Source: Microseira sp003486305 (GTDB lineage: Bacteria > Cyanobacteriota > Cyanobacteriia > Cyanobacteriales > Aerosakkonemataceae). Taken from it: a DNA stretch of 64,000 nt. The notes under the pieces were generated by a model. It made no database searches and was not told the DNA's origin. It worked only from the letters and a program-made list of their open reading frames with translations. The stretch spans positions 1 to 64,000 of the forward strand of contig DALYJX010000009.1 in assembly GCA_031969655.1 (NCBI GenBank), given 5' to 3'. Shown here piece after piece: positions 9,801 to 18,100 of this stretch. A program made the position numbers and the translations under genes. Every line of letters begins with the position of its first letter. Position 1 is the first letter of the stretch.

Positions 9801-12185
9801 ATAATCTACCAACATCTGCATCAAAGCCGGTACTGAGTTCCAAATCGTTACCTGGTGTTGCACAATTAACTCTAACCAGTGAGATGGATCTTTGGTTGCT
9901 AAAGCATCCGGAATCACAATTGTTCCTCCCGCCGCCAAAGTGCCGAAGATGTCATACACCGACAAGTCGAAACTTAAAGATGATAGGGCAAATACTCGGT
10001 CTTGGGATTTGACATCAAAACGGTGGTTAATGTCGAGGATAGTATTAACAGCAGCGCGATGAGCGATCGCTACTCCTTTGGGTTTTCCAGTCGAGCCAGA
10101 GGTATAAATAACGTAGGCTAAATCATCCGCTTGCTGCACCCACTCTACTCGATCGCAGGTGCTAGCAGGTTCTTTTGTGTCCACACACAGGCGCGTGACA
10201 TTATCGGGCCATTCTAGGGAAGTGTCGAGATTCGATTGGGTAAGTACGCATTGGACTTGTGTCTGTTCTAACAAGTGCCATCGCCGTTCGGTGGGTAGAT
10301 CGGGGTCGATGGGGACTATGGCAGCACCAGCAGCCAGAATCCCCAAGGCGGCTACCACTTGCTCCCAACCTTTGTGCATCACAATTGCTACAAGTTGGTT
10401 GGGGACTGCGCCCAGTTGTCGCAGTTGGTATGCTAGCTGGTAAGCGCGAGTACTGAGTTCAGTATAGGTAAGGGTACGCCCTGTAGTAACAACCGCTACC
10501 TGCTGCGGTTGCAGCTCGGCTTGCTCGAAGAACAAACTGTGAAGTAAGGCGGCTTGTGGAACTGGTGTATCGGTAGTATTAATCGCTACCAGTTGTTCGA
10601 GCTGTGCTGGTGGTAGCAGTTGTCTTGTTGGTGCTTGCCACAGTTGTTCTTCAACAGCTAGACGCTCCAGAAAATTGCAGTAGCTGGAAAACATATCGTC
10701 TAACAAACCTGCTGGAAACAGTTCTTCTACGGCATCCCAGCTAAAAATTAGAGTCCCCGCTTGTTCGGAAACCTGATGGTCTAGATAAACTTGAGGCGTT
10801 TGGGTAAGCATATACGCGACTTCTCCCAGGCTAGAGATTGATGCAAATTTTGCACTAGCTTGGTCGCGGCTTAGACTGTCATTGATCAGGGTGCTGGTGA
10901 AGACGACTGGCACAAACATTCCTAAATGTCGCTTCTGGATGCGAGCTAATTGGCGTAAAACTTGCACGCCGCTAAAATAACGGTGGTCAAAGTCATCCCA
11001 AAATTGCTTTTGGATGCGTCGCGATCGCACTTCAAAGGAATCCTCTCCCGAATTATCTACTGTCAGTAACGTCAACGAGGTAAAGTCTCCAACAATTTGA
11101 TTCACCTGTGGGTGCAACGGCAGACGATTAAACAGCGTTAGATTGATGGTAAATTTTGGAGTTTTACTCCAAAGAGTGAGAATTTCGGCAAAGGCAGCTA
11201 GCAGGAGTCCCGAAGGAGTTAAGTTAGCAAGGCTAGCCCGTTTCTTGAGGCGTTCCCAAGTATCTGAGTCTAATTTTCCACTGCGGCGCAGGAAACGGGG
11301 ATGTGCGATCGCTGCCGGATTCTTCTGTAGGGGTAATTCAGGAGATGGCGGTAAAGTCGGAATTCGGTTGAGCCAATACTCTTTGGAACGCTGATAGAGT
11401 TGTGAATTACGTAAGTTAATTTCAGCTAAAACATAATCCCGAAAAGAGAGTTCTAACCCTGGTAAAGAAGCTTCCCGATTTTGGATTAATTGAACCAGTT
11501 GTCCCAGAATCGTCTCGAAACTCCAAGCATCGCCAATTAATAAATCGAAGCTAATGTAAAGCCTGACTTTATTATCGTCTAATTGAGCCGCTCGAATCTC
11601 GAACAAAGGCCACTGGTCAGCCGGTAGCACTTGGTGGGACAATTGCTCGCGCAGTTGATTTAACTCGCAAGCAGCTAATTCCGACTCTTTCCCGCGCAAG
11701 TCTAAAACTTTAATTTTATATGCAGGCACTTGCTCCAAAATCTGCTGTTGTCCATCAGGTTGCACGATCGCCTTTAGCATATCGTGGCGGTCAATTAATT
11801 GCTGCCAAGCTTTTTCCAGCCGTTCTAGGTCTAAATCAACCGAGTCAATTTCCATATAGGCATGAGTTGATACATTACTCAACTCAAAATCACCCTTGCG
11901 ACCGAGCCAGAAAGCCTGTTGAATATCTGTGAGTGGAAATGGTTTGTAGCGCTCGTCTGGTCGCGCTACTATTTCGGGAAACGGTTGGTAATTAACGCTC
12001 TTGCGATCGCTAAAGTTAGCCTGATTGAGAAATTCCAGAATTTCTGCTTTGCGCTCAGCTAACTGAGTGCGAATCTCTGGTGTCAGCGTTTGCTTGGGGG
12101 CATTGCAGCGCAAGCGATCGCCATCCACATAGAGCTTAATATCCAAGTCGCTGATGTAGGACAAAAATTCTTCAACGGATTTCAT
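6891..12185 (-). CDS. NRPS 3: TubC docking-Cy-A(Cys) with embedded cMT-PCP-TE (terminal module)
   Basis: A 1764-residue terminal module. Residues 1-60 resemble a TubC-type docking domain. The heterocyclisation domain carries DLLIGDAWS (DxxxxDxxS, about 212-220). The adenylation domain has YTSGSTGKPKG (about 698), and its pocket, aligned from memory to GrsA, reads DLYNLSLIWK, the cysteine code. A methyltransferase (RILEVGGGYGTTTEH, about 1208) is embedded between the A8 core and the C-terminal A subdomain. The PCP has GGDSLLG (about 1485) and the thioesterase GWSMGG (about 1618) with a late His in PGDHFS. Expected role: load Cys, cyclise it to a thiazoline, C-methylate, and release the chain, much like the end of HMWP1 in yersiniabactin. 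The ATG overlaps the PKS 2 stop (ATGA). Confidence 0.92.
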   Translation of the reverse strand: MKSVEEFLSYISDLDIKLYVDGDRLRCNAPKQTLTPEIRTQLAERKAEILEFLNQANFSDRKSVNYQPFPEIVARPDERYKPFPLTDIQQAFWLGRKGDFELSNVSTHAYMEIDSVDLDLERLEKAWQQLIDRHDMLKAIVQPDGQQQILEQVPAYKIKVLDLRGKESELAACELNQLREQLSHQVLPADQWPLFEIRAAQLDDNKVRLYISFDLLIGDAWSFETILGQLVQLIQNREASLPGLELSFRDYVLAEINLRNSQLYQRSKEYWLNRIPTLPPSPELPLQKNPAAIAHPRFLRRSGKLDSDTWERLKKRASLANLTPSGLLLAAFAEILTLWSKTPKFTINLTLFNRLPLHPQVNQIVGDFTSLTLLTVDNSGEDSFEVRSRRIQKQFWDDFDHRYFSGVQVLRQLARIQKRHLGMFVPVVFTSTLINDSLSRDQASAKFASISSLGEVAYMLTQTPQVYLDHQVSEQAGTLIFSWDAVEELFPAGLLDDMFSSYCNFLERLAVEEQLWQAPTRQLLPPAQLEQLVAINTTDTPVPQAALLHSLFFEQAELQPQQVAVVTTGRTLTYTELSTRAYQLAYQLRQLGAVPNQLVAIVMHKGWEQVVAALGILAAGAAIVPIDPDLPTERRWHLLEQTQVQCVLTQSNLDTSLEWPDNVTRLCVDTKEPASTCDRVEWVQQADDLAYVIYTSGSTGKPKGVAIAHRAAVNTILDINHRFDVKSQDRVFALSSLSFDLSVYDIFGTLAAGGTIVIPDALATKDPSHWLELIVQHQVTIWNSVPALMQMLVDYAAGRRQSWTRSLRLVLLSGDWLPVSLPDQIRALSDNVQLVSLGGATEASIWSILYPIEQVDPSWKSIPYGRPMANQRFYVLDGVLEPCPVWVPGQLYIGGMGLANGYWRDEQKTNASFMIHPHTGERLYKTGDLGRYLPDGNIEFQGREDSQVKVNGYRIELGEIEAALQQHRGVKEAVVIAVGESRENQQLVAYIVPKSEEASSLFETERVDYSKTQQLWKSLVQAGHQQAQNDFWDIDFETFSTLWKHQDRLYVTSVCRALRKLGVYNSAGEKHDIDDLITHCKIAPRYRKWLYRALKELVKEGFLQQQGKVFESTDNLPNVAGEELSAEVQAKVAKSHGLTKRWIDLLPVEPTENLADIITENIHSAEIYASEETSGAYEVIFAQCNAIAREIIQTVVQALEPGKQLRILEVGGGYGTTTEHVLPLLPPDRTTYIFTDISNFFLQKAKENFADYPFVRYDLLDIEKNPNAQGYEPHKFDVVIAATVLHNTRSIEETLKHIRSLLVPGGLLIAIEKTKFYRSFDLSMGLQKGFERFEDEQLRQEHPVLSKEQWQKVLSDLEFETSVFMNRPDSVADFIGFDVLLARSPSSVKRFNPSELRDFLQKKLPEYMIPANYILVDALPLTPNGKVDRRSLPQVKSLQENTKYDETYVAPQTKTEQLLADIWAEVLRLDNVGIHGNFFELGGDSLLGIQVIAKANQQGIDLKPQQIFQYPTIAELAGLVSSDRTVEAAKSDTSSGSLVAIKPHGSKKPLFCIHSSSGSADSFIQLSRYIDSDQPLYGLQSREFEREQKTIPTIEDMAAHYIEAIRNVHPTGPYHLCGWSMGGIVAYEMARQLKSSGQQVELLALLDIMADDREKQLEALSAQIKTTELLAEMLAADRASTVISVNQSNVQAMLNYSLQTYSGKITLLKAIDQPSSIYSNPYFGWDKYVIGGVEVHEIPGDHFSMMATPNVMVLAEKLNYCLGK
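9430..11000. repeat. 1.57-kb tract apparently identical to 20801-22371 (within NRPS 3)
   Basis: Direct repeat at a constant offset of 11371 nt. It runs from the late Cy domain (from WDDFDHRYFSGVQ) through A motif A7 (to the HPHT region). No difference was seen over the stretch, whereas flanking sequence differs at many positions on both sides. Likely a recent gene-conversion tract. Confidence 0.85.
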
Positions 12186-15100
12186 ATTGCGATCTCCTCT
12201 CTATCATTAGATTGGTCGTCAGTAGAAGCTTGCAGTTTTTCGGCTGTTCTGCGAATCCTCTCAATTTTCTCCGCCATACCAGTTATGGTAGGGTTGTCAA
12301 ACAGGCTGCTCGCAGGCAAATCGATCTGGAACATTTCGCGCACCTGAGACATAACTTGGACGGCGATCAGGGAGTCTCCTCCCAATTCAAAGAAGTTGTC
12401 GCGAACACCTAATTGCTTGCTCCCAAGCATTTCTTGCCAGATATAAATTAGAATTTGCTCGATTTCATTTCTCGACGCTGCATGAGGATTGCTCGGTTTG
12501 ATTTTTGGGATTGTCGCTCCGGTTCGATTAGTTTTTTCTAAGGGTTTAGCAACAATTTCTGATTGTAAAATTAACTCTTTTCGAGTTACTAAATCAACGG
12601 TTGATACCAAAACCTGGGGTAGCGTATTTCCCAAAATTCGGTTAAAAACTTCTATGCCTTCTGAGGGCAATAACCAATTTTGGCGAAAGTCTGTTTGGAT
12701 TTTGTTTGTAGGTGTAGCAGGATTTGGCAACGAACTAAAACTACTTTCTATTGCTTTCCAACTCACTTCTTCTTCCGAAACAGCTAGTGCTTTAAAAACC
12801 TCTTTCACATCCATAGATACCACGACCTTACCAATATGCTTCGCTCCAGCCATGCACTCAAAGGCTTTAGCCACTGACTGAACTGGGAATACTTGATGAG
12901 GAAGAGGTTTAAAATTTCCCTCCTTGAAGTGTTGCACAACTTCGTGCCACAGGAAATTGAATTGACGCAGTTTTGGATCGGCTTGAATGGCAAAGAATGA
13001 TAAGTGTTTTTCAAAGGCTTTTAGACCCAATTGGCTGTTGTTGAAGATATCCCGCTGACCTAGTTCTAAAAAGCGTCCGTAAGGTGCTAAAACTGAAAGA
13101 CTCTTAGGTATGAATTCTCCGCCTAATGAGTTCAACACCACATCTACACCCTTGCCGTTGGTGTGTTTCATCACTTCATCGGCAAACGCTAAAGATCGAG
13201 AATCCATAACACATTTAATGCCCAATGAGCGTAGAAACTCGCGTTTTTCTGGGCTACCCGCCGTGACCAAAATTTCCGCTCCTACCCACTGAGCAATTTG
13301 TATGGCAGCTAGACCAACACCACCGGCGGCGGCATGAATTAGAATTTTTTCGCCTCGGCAAAGTCTGCCAAAATGTATCAGAGCCGTGTAAGCTGTCGTA
13401 AAAGCTACTGGAATTGTTACGGCCTCTTCTAAACTGAGATTAGTTGGTTTGGGTGCTACTAGCTGGGCAGATGTTGTTGTAAATCGGCTAAAACATGAAG
13501 GAGCAAAAGCTATAACTTCATCTCCGATTTCAAAATCTTCAACCCCTTCTCCCAGAGCAACTATTTTGCCAGCACACTCGAAGCCAAACTTGTATGCAGA
13601 ATCAGTATAAATGGGAATCAAGCCGAGTGCTATGAGGACTTCCTTGAAATTGAGTCCAGTGGTGCTAACTTCTATTTCTACCTCACCCGCTTCTGGCTTC
13701 TGGCGCGTAGTGGGTTGAAATGTCAGGGTATCTAAGATACCAGGAGACGAAATGCTCAAGTAGAAGTTCTGGCTGTCCGGGATAGCAGGTGTTTTCTCAT
13801 GGCGCGAGCCAGACTGTTTGGCAATATTAACGTCAGCTTTTCCTCGCTCTATCTTCCTCAGCGTGTATTCTTCAATTTCAATCAGAGTGATTCCCTGCTC
13901 ATCCATAACAGTGATGTTAAATTTCAGGGTTTCGTTTTGGGACTGGTTGTTCTCTATTGCTTTGATGTGGCTGTATACCTGACTCGATAAACACCCTTTT
14001 ATCCTCAGATTTTTATAGCAAAATGGCAGGTAAGTGCCTTCATATTGAACGGTTAAGAAACCAGTAGCAACGTCTAATAGCGCAGGATGCAACTTGTAGA
14101 AATTGAGGTCAGTTGCAAAAACTTCTGGCATCTCTAGGAGAATTAATCCTTGCTCGTTGCTGAGTTTGACCTGCTTGCTAATCGCGTTCCATCTAGAACC
14201 GTACTCTACGAAGCTTGTTTGAAGTTTGAGGTCTTGCTCCGTAATAATGAGTTCCTGCCAATTGCAGCTGGACTTAATTGCTTGGAGTTCGTGTTTTTCC
14301 TGTGGTTGTGCTTCTATAAAAGCTACTTCACCTATAGCGTGTTCCTGCCAGGAATCAGACTCGAAGTTTAATTGGCTGACAATTGCAAATTCAAAGCGAT
14401 CTCCTCGCTTTTTCAGGATGGTACGAACTTCTTTTTCTTCACCGTCTTCTACGACCAAAGGAGTGAGAAAATAAGCTTGGCGAATTTCAATCGTTTTGTT
14501 CTGAGCGTGGTTTTCACAAGCGGCTCTGATTAGTTCTAGATAAGCTGTTCCCGGAAGTGTTGCCTTGCCCGCAAGCCTGTGTTCGTCTAGAACCCAATGT
14601 TTGCGATCGCTCAAGTTGGAAATATAAATTTCCTGTTCGTTCCCGTCAACCAAATATCGGTCGAATAACGGGTGCAAAACAGGTTTTGACTCAGGTTGGG
14701 ACATCGTTCGACCCAGAGCCAGAGCTAATCGTTTTGTCCCCTCTATTCCCATTCCACTTTCTTGCCAGCCTTCCCAGTTAATCGATACTGCGAACGTGCC
14801 ATCCGTAGAGGTTTTGTAGTGAGCAAAAACATCGAGAAAGTTATTGGCTCCAGCATAGGCAACCTGCCCGAATAGCGGTTGAATCGCAGCACCAGACGAA
14901 CACAGCACCAAAAAATCTAACTCAACGTCATTGAGCAAAGCATCAAGAACCAGCGCACCTTTGACTTTAGGAGCTAGAACGCTTTCGACCTGCAAAGCCG
15001 TTTTTCGCGCGATCGCACTGTCTCCGAGAATTCCTGCGGCATGGATAACACCATTAAGTTGACCAAATCGTTCGCGAACTTGAGCGATCGCACGTCGCAT

Positions 15101-18100
15101 TTGTTCCAGATTGCTAACATCGGCGCTGACGATCAAAACTTCTGCTCCCAGTGCTTCAATTTGTTGCACTTTGCGGATTTTGCGACTGATGTCATCGTCT
15201 TCACCGCGAAGTCTCAGCCATTTCGACCAATCTTCACGGGTGGGAAAAGGCGATCGCCCGGTTAAAACCAGTTTGGCTCGTACAGTTTTAGCCAGATGTG
15301 AAGCCAGAGTCAGTCCGATCGCTCCGAGTCCCCCTGTAATCAGATAAACTCCTTCTTCCCTCAATCGTGGTGTCTCTTCGACGGCTTGATCCAAGCGCAC
15401 AGGTTCAAAGGTTTGCACCCAACGATGAGCGCCACGATAGGCAATAACTGAATCAGAAAATGGGGTTTTCAGTTCCGCTAACAATTGGTTGACAAGTTTC
15501 TCCTCCTGCCAACTCGCTGTGGGGGGCAGAACAACATCAATATTGCAACAGCGAATATTTGGGTATTCTAGCGGGATGACCCTGACTGCTCCGAGCAAAG
15601 TTGCTTTCGCAGGACACAGCAGTTCGTCTCCGGTCACTGCCTGCATATTGTTGGAAATGACCGCAATTTGCAACTCTTCGGTAAAGTTTTGTTTCCCTAG
15701 TGCCTGGGCTAGAAACAGCAGACTGTAAAGTCCTTTTTCTTGAACTAGATCTACGCCTTCAAGTCCCGATGTCGCGCCATCGTTTGGCGTGACACTCCAC
15801 AAATGAGCGATCGCTTTTGGGGTCAAGTTGCGATCGCAAAGTTCTTTCAGCAGGGCGTCGTATTGATCAAGTTGCTGAGGGTTAATAGTATACAGGCGTT
15901 GATCCGTACCAAATTGGCTCTCGCTGCTGAACTGCTCCCCAGCCCTAACGATTACGACATCGTGACCTTCTAGTTCAAGTTGCTTCACGAGTTTGGTTCC
16001 CAAACCACACTCATCGACAAACACCAGCCAGCATCCAGGCTCAGTAGCTGCCAGCGGTTTTGGTGGGAGCGATCGCTTCCACGATGGGATGTAGAACCAC
16101 TCAGCTATATCTGTCTTTCTATCGGATGAAACTGGAAGTATCTGGTCAGCATTCTTTGAAGTGCAAGTAGCACTAAATGCTGTTGGTCTCAGTAATTCTG
16201 CTGATAAAGATGCCTGAGCCACGATAATCTGGTGTCCCAACGCTTCAGTTTCAGGGAAAACTGCCACCTCGACAAAGCCGCGATCGCGAAGTGCCTCCTG
16301 CCACTGCGCCGCTGACAAAAACGGATTACCTTGACTGCGTTCTCCATCGTCTATCGAGTTCATCAACAGACCCCAGGAAATATCGAAATCTAATTGTGGT
16401 TGAGTTGTTTCCCAAAGCAGGAGGAAGCCTTCAGGAGCCAATAGAGAGCGCACATATTTTAGTGTTTCTCCTATGTTCCGGGTTACATGCAGCACGTTAG
16501 AGGCGACTATGATGTCAAAGCTGTGGCTCTCAAAGCCTTGCTCTTGAGGCGGATTATCTATGTTTAGCAAGCGGTATTCGATAAATGGATAGTCGCCAAA
16601 CTTATGTTTAGCTTGCTTAAGAAACCAACCCCCGATATCGGTAAATGTATAGTTGGTTTGCTCAGGCGGCAATAAGGGTAGTAAATTGGCTGTGGTAATC
16701 CCCATTCCCGCCCCGATTTCCAAAATTCTCAAGTTCACCGTTGATGGTAATGACTTGACCACCTGTTCCAGACTTTTTTGCAGGATTGACGTGCAGTAGC
16801 CAAACAACGGAAGGTCCCGATTAGAAGAGTTTTCTTTTTGATATATCAGAGTATTGAAAAACTCCAAGGGTTCTTTTTCACCAACAAGTATGGCGACCAG
16901 ATTTTCGCCGCAGCGTTGCACTAAATCTACCAATCCAGGTGTGTCGCCCCATCTGTGTCTGACTTCTTTGGCAAGAGCATTAATTGAGTCTGCTGACAAC
17001 GGCTTGATGTTAGTAAAAAACTCGCCATCTTGTTGCAGGTTACCTTGCTCAACCAAGACTTGCAGCCATCGACTCAACAGTTGCCGATAGCGAGGAATAA
17101 TCCGGCATTGCTCTAACAATTGGTCGAAAGAGTACTTTCGATCGAGATTGCTAAAAGCACCTAAATTTCTTAGAGTCTGGTTTAGGTAAGCAATGCATAA
17201 AAGATCTAACCACTGTTTGTTTTCTAAATAAGTTTGCTCGTCAAATTCTGGGATTCCCTGAATAGCTTGGCTCTGACCTGCCTCAACCAAAGATTGCCAA
17301 AGATCTGGTTGTGTCGGTGCGGTAAGGAACTGTCCTTGCTGCTTTTGGGGTTCAATCCAGTAACGCTGGCGATCGAAGGGATAGCTTGGCAAGGGGATGC
17401 GCTGAGGGCAATGGCATTGAGAAAATTGCTTCCAATTTACCTCGACCCCCGACAACCAAAGCCTACCCAAAGCATTCAATAAAAACGCCACATCCGATTG
17501 ACTTTCTTGCGGATGGCGCACCGACGTTAACACCACTTGCTCTGGATGTTTATCTGGGTGCTGTTTGGCTAATTGACTCAACGTTCGACCCGGCCCCACC
17601 TCTAGTAGAATTTGAGCGGGTTCTTTGAACAATTCTTGCAAACCAGAAGCAAAACGCACCGTTTGTCGCAGATGAGATGCCCAATAATCGGGATCTGTCG
17701 CCTCTTCTGGAGTAATCCAGGTGCCGCTGACGTTAGAAATATAGGGAAATTGTGGAGGTTTGAGGCTGATTTGCTTAACTGCGAGAGTGAAAGGCTCTAA
17801 AATTGGCTCCATCATCTGAGAATGGAACGCATGAGAAGTATGCAGGCGGCGGCAGTTGACGCCTTGGGACGCTAACTGGCTCTGAAGTAACTCGAGAGCA
17901 TCCGTCGCACCTGAAACAACGCATGATGATGGTGTATTAATGGCTGCCAGAGAAAGGGTTTTACCCAAAAGGGGTTGCACCTCTTCTGCGGGCAGGGGAA
18001 CCGCAAGCATCGTACCGGGAGGCATTTGCTGCATCAACTGTCCCCGTGTGGCTACTAAAGCCAAGGCATCTTCGAGGGAGAACACACCAGCCAGAGTGGC

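Noticed and set aside
9644..10443. Plus-strand frames at 9644-10012 and 10159-10443, with identical copies at 21015-21383 and 21530-21814
   Set aside because: They are antisense to the A domains of NRPS 3 and NRPS 2, and their identity only reflects the duplicated tract.
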